Positions 48,949 to 64,000 of a DNA stretch of 64,000 nt are shown here, one piece after another. The notes under the pieces were generated by a model. It did not search any database. It had not been told where the DNA came from and saw nothing but the letters and a program-made list of their open reading frames with translations. How positions within the stretch are numbered: position 1 is the first letter of the stretch; each line of letters begins with the position of its first letter. Made by a program: the position numbers and the translations under genes. The stretch spans positions 20,992,020-21,056,019 of the forward strand of contig CM020620.1 of NCBI GenBank assembly GCA_009829735.1, written 5' to 3'. The DNA comes from Pyropia yezoensis (lineage: Eukaryota > Rhodophyta > Bangiophyceae > Bangiales > Bangiaceae).

Positions 48949-51900
48949 GGCGGGGAGCGCCGGGGAGGCGGCCGCCGCCGCGCCGGGTCACGTCCTCTTG
49001 GGGAGGGAAGGGACGCAGAGGGGAGCGGCGCGGGGACGGAGCCTCGGAGGCGGCAGCCGGTCCGGGCGGCCTCGCCGGGCGGCGGCGGTGTGGGGGCAGC
49101 GCCTGCCGCGGGGGGGTGGTGCGGCAGTCGCACTAAGACCGCGTTGCGGGGCTGCGCAGCGGGGCGAAGCGGCGGAGCTGAGCTACCGCGGGGGCTCCCT
49201 CTTCTACGGCACTGCCAGACGCTGCGACGGGCGTGTGCGCCGCGCGAGCCACCCGGGGGAGGAATGGGGAAGGAGGATGGGGAAGCGGGGGGGGGAGAAT
49301 GAGAAGAGGGGGGACGGGGAGGGGGAGGGGGGGGGGGGGGGGTGCGAAGAGGCCGGCCGGGCCACTGGCTGGCGACGCGCGGGGGGGGGGGGCGGTCGTA
49401 TGTGGAGCCCCCGTCCACGACCGCCGGGGCGTGCAAAGCAGCTGGGTGCGAGCGCCCGAGGACGGGGGTGCCCTCGGTGCGGATGCTACGCCACCCCCCC
49501 CCCACCCCCAAGCCCCCCCCGCTCGGCTACTCGGGCGCGCGGGTGGCCACCCGGAGCGGGCCGCGTGGCGACGCCGACGCCCTCTGGCGTCGCGAGCGTG
49601 GAAGGGGGCGGGGGGGGGTGGGGGGGGGGGGGGGGAGGGAGGGTTGGTAGGAAGCCAAAGGGGTGGCCGCCCCCGCGGCCGCCCCCGCGGCGGCCGCCGT
49701 CACACTGCGCGGTACTGTACCGCCACCACCGCCACCGCGCTGGCCAGCGACCGAGGCGCCCCGCTGCCCCGTGGTCCACGCCGAGTGGGGGTGGCAACGC
49801 GCCCCCCCGCGCCCCGTGTGTCCCCGCCTCGTCGCCCGCCACCCCCCCCAACCCACAATGAAAGCATCCGCACCGGGCACGCTCACACACACACACCCCG
49901 CGGGCGCGGATGAAAGCGGGGGGGGGGGGGGGGGGGGTGGATATGTAGGTACCACCCCGCTCCATCATGCCGATGACGGACGCGAATGCAAGTGTGCGGG
50001 GAAGGGGGGGGGGGGAGGAATTTCCGGGAAGCCCCTGCAGGATGGCCCGTCAGGCTTGCACACGGCCCCTCGTGGAGAAGGGAGGTTCCCCGCGGTGGTG
50101 GGGCCCGTCAGGCGGCACGCGGAGAGCGGGGGTGCCGCCGGCCACCACCAGCCAGGTTACCCACCGGGAGTGCCTCACCGGCGCGCGTGCCTGTCCCGTA
50201 CTGTACTGAACATACAGTACGCGACGTACGAGCACGCGGGCGCCAAGTGGAGTTGGGGGAAGGTGGGGGCGGCCGGTGATTTTGCAGAGGACGATCATCG
50301 GATGATCCCCCCCCCCACCCCCACCCCCTCTGCCATCCCCTGCCTGCCCTCTTCTCAACGAGGGCAGGTGATCCGGCGGGCGCCGCCAAGTGGCGTGGGC
50401 GCAGATCGGGTGTGCGAAAGCGCCGGGCGGGGGGGGAGCGCCCCCCCCCCACCCAGAACACGGAAAAAAGGAGGAGGCGGGGGGATGCAATGTGCCAAGC
50501 CCACCGCGTCTGGGCGGTGGGGGGTGGGTTCGCCTGCCTGCTGACCTGGCCACGCGCCCGAGGGGGCTCCGCGCCTGGGACCCGGTGCGGGGGTGGCGAG
50601 GGCCCCGCGCCTGGGCCCTCGCGGCGGGGGCGGCGGTGGGGTGTGGAAAACGCCCCACCACCCACGGCCGCGGTGGAAGTCGCAGAAAACTACATACATA
50701 CAAAAAAACGGGGGAGGGGGGGGGGGGGGGGGCTGCGGCTGCCGGGCGGCCGGGCGGCCGGGCGCCCCGCCGAGAGTGTCGGTTGCGGTGTCTGCTCGGC
50801 TGGCGTTCTTGGTAGCCGCTACGTAGCCACCTTGTCTCGTCTTGATTGGGGGGAGGGAGACCCTCGGGCGGGGCCGACGGCAGGCAATGGGGACGCCTCG
50901 GCCATCCACACTGAGTGGTGATCCCGCCACCGACGACTGCGGACCGACACTGGCGATGGCCCAAAAATCTCGCCACGCCCAGAGGGGGTGTGTTCACCGT
51001 TGCCCTATCGGCCGCCGCCGCTCGGCCCCCTGCACAGGCACAGCTGTGCCACCGGGGGTCGGGACGCATCCCTCCCAGCGCAGGGGCACGCGCGACGGCG
51101 ACGGCCAGCGCATGCTACCGTGTGCCCAAGTGCCCCCCCCCACCCTTCGGTTTCTCACGACAAGCTTTTCGACGCACGGCGCGGCAACAACGTCCTGCAG
51201 CCTATAGGTGGGTGCGTCGCCAAACTCATCGAGAGCCAATACAGAGGCAGGGTTTTGAGTAGACGGCCGTCAAGGGATGTGCGTTGGCTGGAGCCGCTAT
51301 GTTCTGGACGCGCCAGCACGGCGGCCGCCACCCACGCTTCGCAGAGCCCACCTGCTGGGGGGGGCTGACGCGATCCGCGGCGCGGGCCGGCATCGTCCCG
51401 AGACGAAGGTGGCGTGCGCGGGCACCTACGCCACACCAGCCTGGGGGGATGGCACCGCGGGAGGTCCGTCCGGCGACGCGCCAGAGTTGTTTGGGACGCG
51501 TCGACAGAGCGCCGGGACTGGGCCACCTGTTGGCGTCGGGGGCCACACCGCGTCGATCGCTGTGCCACGGGGGCGGTGCTGTCAGGGCGTGTGCTGGCCG
51601 CTTCCCCATCTGCTACCGCCGCGGCGGCTCACCGCTCGCGTTGGAAATGGCAGGGGTCCGCAACAGGAACTGGCCAAGAAGACAGCAAGGTCAAGGCAAC
51701 CGAAACGACCAGTAGGCACCGTAGCTCATGACACCCGCACGCTTCGTCACGGAAGACGATGGTGGGCGGGCAACGCACCGCCCCGAGTGGCTGACACTCT
51801 GGGACGGGGTCGCGGCCGCACATCCCCCCGGCCAAGGTGCCCCCTACATCTTGTCCCACCGCCATCCACGTATTCGAGAGCTCCGGATCGCTCCGATGCA

Positions 51901-51992
51901 CCGCCCAGGCCCCTACCACCGCACCAAACGCCCCAATCTCCGCAGAGAGGTAGCAAGAGAGAACAAAAAAAAAGCAGGGACCCCCCTCACGC
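48949..51992. other. 3-kb GC-rich spacer without a supported gene
   Basis: Long frames overlap on both strands but none shows a domain or repeat in phase. G tracts of 10 to 20 nt occur at about 49328, 49382, 49611-49634, 49918 and 50717. It contains the 5' side of the 47041 gene and the 3' side of the expansin-like gene. Confidence 0.5.
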
Positions 51993-53495
51993 CTACTTGC
52001 GCCACGGCCGGCACTGGCTGTACCACTTGTGGAAGCGGCGGCACACCGAGCCGGCAGCGCAGCAGGAGGGTCCCGAGTAGCCCTCCCCGCCGCACTGGCC
52101 CCACAGCCCCGCGCAGCCGCCGCCGCCGCCGCGCCCCGCCGGCGCACACTGGCTGTACCACTGGTGGTGGCGGCGGCACACGGCGCCCACAACGCAGCAC
52201 GTCGACCCCGAGTAGCCGTCCCCCCCACACTGGCCCCACAGTCCCGCACAGCCGCCGCCGCCGCCACTGCCGCCGCCGCCCTGCTTTGCCGGCGCACACT
52301 GGCTGTACCACTGGTGGTGACGGCGGCAGACGGCGCCCGCAACGCAGCACGTTGACCCCGAGTAGCCATCGCCGCCACACTGACCCCACAGCCCGGCGCA
52401 ACCGCCGTCACCGCCGCCACCGTCGCCTCCGTCACCGCCACCGCCACCGCCTCCGTCACCGCCACCGCCACCGCCCTGCTTTGCCGGCGCACACTGGCTG
52501 TACCACTGGTGGTGGCGGCGGCAGACGGCGCCCGCAACGCAGCACGTTGACCCCGAGTAGCCATCTCCGCCACACTGACCCCACAGCCCAGTGCAACCGC
52601 CGCCTCCGCCACCGCCACCGCCACCGCCACCACCTCCACCGCCACCACCGCCACCGCCACTGCCGCCGCCGCCGCCGCCGCCACCACCACCGCCGCTGTC
52701 ACCAGCAGGGATTGCCATTGGCGGGTCTGGACGGGGAGTGGCAGGTGCCTTTGGCGGGTCTGGACGGGGAGTGGCAGGGGTATACCCCCCCTCCCCCCCC
52801 CGACCCCCCCCGCGGGCGGCCCCCATGGCCACCCCATTCCGGATGCGGACGTTGCCCATGTCCACCTCCCCCCCGCCGGCAAGGCCCACCCGCACGTCGA
52901 CGCTGTCGCCAAAGCCCCCCCCCACCGGGCGTTCGCCCACCCAAAAGTGGTCGTGCGTGCGCCGCGCGGCGACGCCGCCAATGCGCACCCACGCGACCGG
53001 CCGGGCCACGTTGCGCACCTGCGCCTTGACGTACCACGCGTGGGAGCCGACGAGGAAGAGGCGCGGCCCGCCGGGGATGACAGGGCAGTCGACGACGCGC
53101 CACGACAGCGGCCAGCGGCCGTCGCCCGGGCGGGCAACGTCCAGGTCCCCCGCGCCGCCGCACGTGGGGCACTCGTCCATGACGTAGGCGTCAAAGGTCC
53201 GCGGCAGCGGGTTGGCGCCCGCCCCTTCCCCCGTGGTGGTCACCGCCAGGCAGGCGCCACACAGGGACGCCGCGTCGCCGCCGTAGGAGCCCGTCGCAAT
53301 CGCTACGGCCTCCCGGCCAGCGTACTGGGGGGGGCGAGGGGAGAGGGCGCAAGCGCCATGGACGGTCGACCAGTAGTAGGTGCCATCGCCGGAGCCAGAC
53401 GTGACCGCCGCGGTGGTGGGGGGGGCGACCGCCGCGGCGGCGGCAGCGTAGAGGAGGAGGGAGGCCAACAGGGGCCAGCCGCCGGGAAGGGTCAT
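51993..53495 (-). CDS. Secreted expansin-like protein with four C-terminal CBM1 cellulose-binding modules, 500 aa
   Basis: The ATG at 53495 starts a signal peptide ([20 protein letters not shown]). Residues about 36-130 form an expansin-like double-psi beta-barrel: [33 protein letters not shown] with the conserved Asp, and WRVVDCPV. A beta-sandwich-like part follows ([15 protein letters not shown] to [13 protein letters not shown]), then a Pro linker and Gly-rich spacers. Four family-1 modules complete it, each with WGQCGG, YSG, CC, VC and WYSQC (bases about 52600-52480, 52400-52290, 52265-52145, 52115-51997). Expansins loosen wall polysaccharide non-hydrolytically; CBM1 binds cellulose. The likely site is the cell wall. 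Porphyra has a known polysaccharide-binding protein with four CBM1 units, but the link to an expansin domain is notable. Confidence 0.9.
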   Translation of the reverse strand: MTLPGGWPLLASLLLYAAAAAAVAPPTTAAVTSGSGDGTYYWSTVHGACALSPRPPQYAGREAVAIATGSYGGDAASLCGACLAVTTTGEGAGANPLPRTFDAYVMDECPTCGGAGDLDVARPGDGRWPLSWRVVDCPVIPGGPRLFLVGSHAWYVKAQVRNVARPVAWVRIGGVAARRTHDHFWVGERPVGGGFGDSVDVRVGLAGGGEVDMGNVRIRNGVAMGAARGGGRGGEGGYTPATPRPDPPKAPATPRPDPPMAIPAGDSGGGGGGGGGGGSGGGGGGGGGGGGGGGGGGGGGCTGLWGQCGGDGYSGSTCCVAGAVCRRHHQWYSQCAPAKQGGGGGGDGGGGGGGDGGDGGGGDGGCAGLWGQCGGDGYSGSTCCVAGAVCRRHHQWYSQCAPAKQGGGGSGGGGGCAGLWGQCGGDGYSGSTCCVVGAVCRRHHQWYSQCAPAGRGGGGGCAGLWGQCGGEGYSGPSCCAAGSVCRRFHKWYSQCRPWRK

Positions 53496-55112
53496 TGTGG
53501 GCGTAGGGCTCGGCCGGGACGGGCTGGATAGAGGGGTGATGGGCCGAGGACGAGGAGGACGACCGACTGGGAAGAACGCCGTGAGCTGACGACGTCACGC
53601 ACCCGCACCTCCCGTCGGCGGCAACAGCGGGCCCTCATCAAGGCAAGCAGGCTACGACAAGGCACGCACCACGCGTGCCCGGGCCACCACCCTCCAACCC
53701 CCCCACCAGAGGGAGCTCTCACCCCCATTCTTCCCTGTGCACGCTCGGCCGGGCAGAGCGCCCCCCTCTGCTCAACTCAACAGCCGATTGCATACCGCCA
53801 TCCCCGCTCCCTCTCCCCTCTCCCCCCTCACGTTCTCCCCACCCCGCACGGCATGCTTCCCCGCATCCCACAGCGCATCGGCTCCCGCCACGACCGGGCC
53901 GCTGCGGCTGCCACCGTCGCCGCCACTGCACCACGCACGGACCGGCGGGCACATTGCGGGAGGGGCGGCTGCGCGCTCCGCGCGAGCCGCCGCCGCCGTT
54001 GCCCGCCGCTGCCGCCCGCGGCAACGGCTGCCCACCCTGGCAGGCAACGGCCACCGCGGCCAGCCAGGGTGGGCGGCGGGGCGTGTGTGCCCAGGGGGGG
54101 GGGGGGGGGGTGCGGGGAAGGGAGAGGGGGAAGTCGGAAGTCCCCCGCCACTAGGCTGCGCGAGCCCTCTCAGCGCCGGCGCGGCTCTGCAGGACTCTCA
54201 GCCGCGGCAGCGACGCACCACCGCGGCAGCTGCGGCGGGCAGCCGCCACGCCGTCAGCCGCCGCCAGTCGCACCGCATCGCGGCGCCCGCCGCGGGCGGG
54301 AAGCTTGGGTGGATGGGCCGCCGCGGGACGAGGGAGGGAAGCGTGCCGGCAACGAGCGCTGCCGCGGGCGGGCAACCCCTTTGCCTCTCACCCGCCTTCT
54401 CTCGCGAGGATCTTTCAAGAGAGACGCGTGACGCGGAGAGGAGTGGGGCGCACTGCCACCGCCACGAAATTGCGCTTGCCTTCAGAACAAGTCGAAAGAG
54501 AAATTCTTGCAACGAAAGTCCATTCAGAGGACCCGTGCAGCACCGTGCAGCACGCGCCCTAGACAGCCACACAAGTCGCCAAAACGAGATACGCTGGACC
54601 AGTGGTGCACTCTCGAGCGACCGTTGACGAACGTTCAACTGCCAACCAGAGCACACTGATCTCGGAGGAGCATGCCGAGATGAGAAGAGATTCGTCTGGG
54701 CCGTGTCCTCCTCTCTCTCCTTCCCCTCCCCAGGACCCTTTTTCTCCCACAGTGGGGCGAGCTGTCCGCCACGAAAGGACTGTGCTGGTGAGAGCGGGGG
54801 GTGGGCCGGGGCCGTCCCGAGAGACCCCGCCCCTCGCACGCTGTGCGTTTTCTCATGTGGGAGTGCCGGGGGGGGCTGCGGGGCCAGGTGCTTTTTGAAG
54901 CTGGAAGTGCCCTGCCAGGGGTTCAGCCATGCTGCCTGAGCCACACCTCCTACCAACGTGAGCGTACCGCCTTCCTCTTCAGGTTTTGTTTGTAGCGTGG
55001 CCGTACAGCCGCCGCTACCGGACCATCGCCCGTGTATTGCCTGCTTGCTGCACCCGCGCCCATTCCCCCCTGCTTTCTCTTTGCGCCGTCTCTCACCCCA
55101 TCCCTCACCATC
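53496..55112. other. Divergent intergenic region, no supported gene
   Basis: It lies between the starts of the expansin-like gene (minus) and the gene at 55113 (plus), so it should hold both promoters. A G tract is at 54087-54110. The frames here are open on both strands without any recognisable domain. Confidence 0.5.
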
Positions 55113-55691
55113 ATGGCGCCCGCGGCGGCCTTCCTTCCCACCTCGGCTGCGCGGCTGCCCGCCACCCGCGGCCGCGCCGCGCTCTGCCCCGCCCGCTGCC
55201 CCGCTGGGGCGCCTGCCGCGTCGCCGCCCAGGATGATGGCAGAGGACGAGAAGAAGAAGGGCGGCTTCCGCATGCCCGACCTCAAATCCATGCTCGGCCC
55301 CAAGCAGCCGGTGGCGTCCGAGGCGCCCGCCACGGCCAAGAAGGCGGCCAAGCGGTCGTCGCGGAGCGCCGCGGCGCAGGCCACGTCCGAGTTGAACGAG
55401 CGTGGAACAGCCCTTTTCAAACGGGACATTGAGGATAAGCTGCAGGGAGGCCCCGCGATGACCGCCAAGCCGACGGCGGGGGAGCCCGGCTACAAGGACC
55501 CGGTGCTGGTGGCCGAGGCGGCGGCCAAGGAGGCCAAGGCCGCGGCGCGCAAGAAGGAGGAGAGCCCCTCGGCGCCGTTGCCCAACTACCTTGAGGGCGG
55601 GTCGGGCGGCGGCGACTCGCTGCTGCCAGACTACCTGCGCCCGATCCCAGAGGACACCCCCGCAGAGGGCACGTCGTGGAAGAACTACTGA
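55113..55691 (+). CDS. Small, probably plastid-targeted protein, 192 aa, function unknown
   Basis: The ATG at 55113 follows a C-rich leader. The first 40 or so residues (MAPAAAFLPTSAARLPATRG, Ala/Pro/Arg-rich, no acidic residues) resemble a plastid transit peptide of red algae, with cleavage likely near RMMAEDEKKK. The mature part is Lys/Ala-rich and probably helical (KKAAKRSSRSAAAQAT, VAEAAAKEAKAAARKKEE), with a motif PNYLEGG echoed as PDYLRPI near the end and the C-terminus EGTSWKNY. I do not recognise the family. It may be a thylakoid or plastid accessory protein. Confidence 0.6.
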   Translation: MAPAAAFLPTSAARLPATRGRAALCPARCPAGAPAASPPRMMAEDEKKKGGFRMPDLKSMLGPKQPVASEAPATAKKAAKRSSRSAAAQATSELNERGTALFKRDIEDKLQGGPAMTAKPTAGEPGYKDPVLVAEAAAKEAKAAARKKEESPSAPLPNYLEGGSGGGDSLLPDYLRPIPEDTPAEGTSWKNY

Positions 55692-56548
55692 GCACGCGCC
55701 GACGCGGGCGGGTGGAATGGGGGCGGGGGGGCGGGTGCGGCACCGGGGGGGCAGCGCCACAGGCAATCGGCGATGATGGCCTGCACGGCGGGAGGTGCGT
55801 TAGGCCGACGCACGGGAGCGCGAGTGGGGTGGCGGCAACGGGGTGCGGCCGCTCCATGCGTGGGAGTTTTTTCTTCTCAGTTACGACCGATCGTTTATAC
55901 ACCTGTGTTCCTGTCGCTTGGGATATGGGTACGAGCGAGGGCGGGGGGGGCGGGACAGAATACCTCCCCGTCTCGTCGCGCGCCGCCTACGCCTTGAAGG
56001 AAAGAAAGGGCACTTGTTTGTCCGTGCCCCCAACGGCACCTGCCGTGGCGGCGGCGGCATCGACGGGCGGCACAGCGACGGCGCGCGAGGGGGGGGACGG
56101 GGGATGGCCACCGCACTGCCCGCCGCGTTGCTCATCGTCGCTGGCTGGACGACGCCCTGGGGAAGCCCCTTCTGACCCGACGCCGCCCCCGCCGTCATCC
56201 CTGCTAGCAGAGTCTACCAACACTCCCCCCCAGCGCCAATGCTGGGGTGGGCTCCTGGAACGGAAGCGCCCACATTCCTCCTGCCTGCCTCGCCGCCAAC
56301 AGTCCGGCCGCACCCTGACCCCGGCGCGTGCCCGCCGCACCATGGCCTGTGCTTGGCAGGATGGCCCGCCACACCGCCGCATCCACAGCAGGGCCCCATC
56401 GCCGTATCCGTCGCAGGGCCCTACCGCTGCAGCCGCAGCGCAACGCCGCGTCTCTCTTCCAACCTGCCGCCAATGCGGCGCTGCTGCCAACCCACTCCCG
56501 CCCTCCCTCCGGCCCCCCACACCCCATGCAGCGTGTCGCGACACGCCT
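55692..56548. other. Convergent spacer between the gene at 55113 and the FluC gene
   Basis: It is GC-rich with spurious open frames and has no domain I know. It contains the 3' ends of both neighbouring transcripts. Confidence 0.5.
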
Positions 56549-57038
56549 TTAAAGTCCCAGCCGACGGACGGCGGCCCCCCCCAGGGCGGCGGCGACCCCC
56601 CCCCCCCGTTGGATGCGAGCAAGTAGGCAAGGCGCTCCCCCCCCCCCAGCCGCCCCGCCGCCAGCACGTACGTACTAAACGTTGTGAAGCCCCCACAAAA
56701 GCCCACCGTCAGGGCGGGGCCCAGTGCCGGGGGGATACGTGCCGCTGCCGCCCAGCGGCGGGCCGCGCCCGCGCCCGCTCCCACCGCCGCGCCCGCGGCG
56801 GCGGCGCGGCCCCCCCCCCCCCCCCCCCCCCCCCCGCGGCTGCCAGGGCGGTGCTCGCCGACGCGGCGCCCAGCAGCCCACAGCCAGCGACGTTGATGGC
56901 CACCACCGCCCACGGTGACTGCCGGTGGGAGAGGGCGTGGCGGAGCGCGCCGCCGGCGGCGGCGCCCAGTGCCACGGCGGCAAGGTGGGGGGGGGGCGGC
57001 GGCAGGGCAGGGCCGCCGCGCAGCAGCGGGGCGCGCAT
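56549..57038 (-). pseudogene. FluC/CrcB-type fluoride channel, single domain, frame broken at two G runs
   Basis: The ATG at 57038 (MRAPLLRGGP) opens AAVALGAAAGGALRHALS and AVVAINVAGCGLLGAAS, the first two membrane helices of the family with its Gly-Arg and Asn motifs. After a Gly-rich loop encoded by a run of about 25 G (56811-56835) the next parts are in another frame: ALTVGFCGGFTTFSTYVLAA, whose GGFTTFST is the signature of the fluoride pore. A second run of 12 G (56596-56607) must be read with a shift to reach LASN then VAAALGGAAVRRLGL and a TAA at 56551-56549. Proteins of this family export fluoride as antiparallel dimers. Both breaks are in homopolymers, so the gene may be intact in the organism. 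Confidence 0.7.
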
Positions 57039-58118
57039 CGTGGGGCCCGATGAGCAGATGCGGGTGGGGAAAGGGGAGGGGGGGAGGGGTAGGGGGGGGG
57101 GGGGGGGGTGAGCGGGTGGGGGGGGGTTGGGGCGATGGTCGCGGGGGGGGAACGTGTAGCGGGGGGGAGGGTGTGGTCGGGAGAGGAGACAAGTGCGGAA
57201 GTGGGGGGGGGGGGGAAGGAGGCGTGTGCCGCGGCTGCCACCCTGGCGAGGCCTTGGGCTTGGGCGCGAGCGCTCGCAGAGGCTGGCGCGGCCGCCGATC
57301 CCCGCGCCCCCCGCGCGTCGATCGAGCGTTGCGGGTGGGGGGGTCGGCCCCCCGTCGCTGCGCACAAAGCGGCCGTCGGGCCCGCGGTGGGGCCCGGCCA
57401 GGGACTTGCCGGTGGACTCGTCTGATTGGCCGCGTGCCCCCCCCCCCCCCCCCCGGCACGCCACCGGTGGGGGGGGGGCGGCCCGGGGTGCTGACGCGGG
57501 GAAGGAGTCGTCAGCCAAATTGGTCGGTCGCAGGCGGGCCGGCGCGGCCTGGGCCGCGGTGGGTGGGGCGGTGGGAGGGTGGGTGGTTGGTGGCGCGGGG
57601 AGGGGGGGGGGTTTGGTGGACGCGTCGCGGCCCCGCGTGCCCCCGAGCCTTGCCCACCGCATCCGCCCGCCCGCCCGTCTGCAGGCACCCGCCCACCCGG
57701 CTGCCCCCTCGCCCGCCCGCCCGCCGGTCCTCGCGCGCGGTGCGGCCGCCGCGGCGGGGCAGTGCCGCCGACGGCGCCGGCGGTGGTTGGTCTTGGCGAG
57801 CTGGTGGCTGCGCTGTCGGCGCTGGCCCTTTTTTTTTTCTGTTTTTTTCCGCCGCCGTACGACCGTTTTTTTTTTTTCTTCCCCACCCCCCGCGACCCCC
57901 CTCCCCCCTCACCGCGCTCGTCCCCCCCCCCCCCTCCCGCCGCCGCCGACGCCGTCGCCGTTCCACCTCACCGTTCGGCGCTTTACCAACCCCCGTCTGA
58001 CGTGGCCTCCCCCCTCCACTCCCCCCCTCTCCCCCCCCCCCCCCCCCGCTCCCCCCCCCCTCCTCACCCCCCCTCCCACTTCCCCCCGCTCTTTCTCTCC
58101 CCCCTCCATTGCGCAACG
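57039..58118. other. Divergent promoter region between the FluC and PWWP genes
   Basis: It is 1.08 kb with many G and C tracts. T runs stand at 57829-57838 and 57865-57876. Pyrimidine-rich sequence (CCCCCCTCCACTCCCCCC type) fills 57890-58110 just upstream of the PWWP start and may be its leader. No gene is seen. Confidence 0.5.

Positions 58119-64000
<5,882 letters not shown>

Noticed and set aside
49663..50544. 293-codon plus-strand ORF in the 49-50 kb spacer
   Set aside because: It overlaps equally long minus-strand frames and G tracts, and no recognisable protein text or domain supports it.

Overview
The window reads as nuclear DNA of a eukaryote with very high G+C, long runs of G or C and intron-poor genes. 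The best clue to the organism is the minus-strand gene at 51993-53495, an expansin-like secreted protein ending in four family-1 cellulose-binding modules. Proteins with four such modules are known from Porphyra, so I infer a bangialean red alga (Porphyra/Pyropia type). This is an inference, not a database match.

Region 1, positions 1-29207, is a nest of chromodomain-bearing Ty3/gypsy LTR retrotransposons. Element A (minus strand) is present as 2294-8577 and again as 9078-12812, separated by a 500-N gap. The two copies are near-identical over about 3.7 kb and differ mainly by 1-nt indels, so I think one element was assembled twice. Element E (plus strand, 3' end only, LTR 15433-15901) lies next to it, and A probably inserted into E. 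Element B (plus strand, 18520-27310, LTRs of 571 bp) sits inside the integrase of element D (minus strand, 16086-29207). D is an internally deleted relative of B. Both A and B carry the slippery heptamer GGGAAAC one codon before the gag stop, with pol in the -1 frame; A also has a 7-bp hairpin 6 nt downstream. A, B and E share an extra antisense ORF between pol and the 3' LTR.

Region 2, positions 29208-40990, is a repeat-rich tract. It holds Pro/Ala-repeat ORFs with a shared N-terminal head (29541, 33207 and, convergent, 36037), two solo LTRs (30289-30978 and 31664-32304), 32-nt G tracts, an uncharacterised broken gene (36810-38356), a 95-bp minisatellite and a 648-bp element with 26-nt inverted termini.

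Region 3, positions 42749-62897, is gene space. It holds a CCT-domain regulator, a TatD-associated radical-SAM homologue without its cluster cysteines, a low-complexity protein with a distinctive C-terminus, the expansin-CBM1 protein, a probable plastid-targeted small protein, a FluC/CrcB fluoride channel broken at two G runs, and a 1592-residue PWWP protein. I saw no rRNA, tRNA or CRISPR array. The long gene-free spacers are GC-rich with many spurious ORFs.
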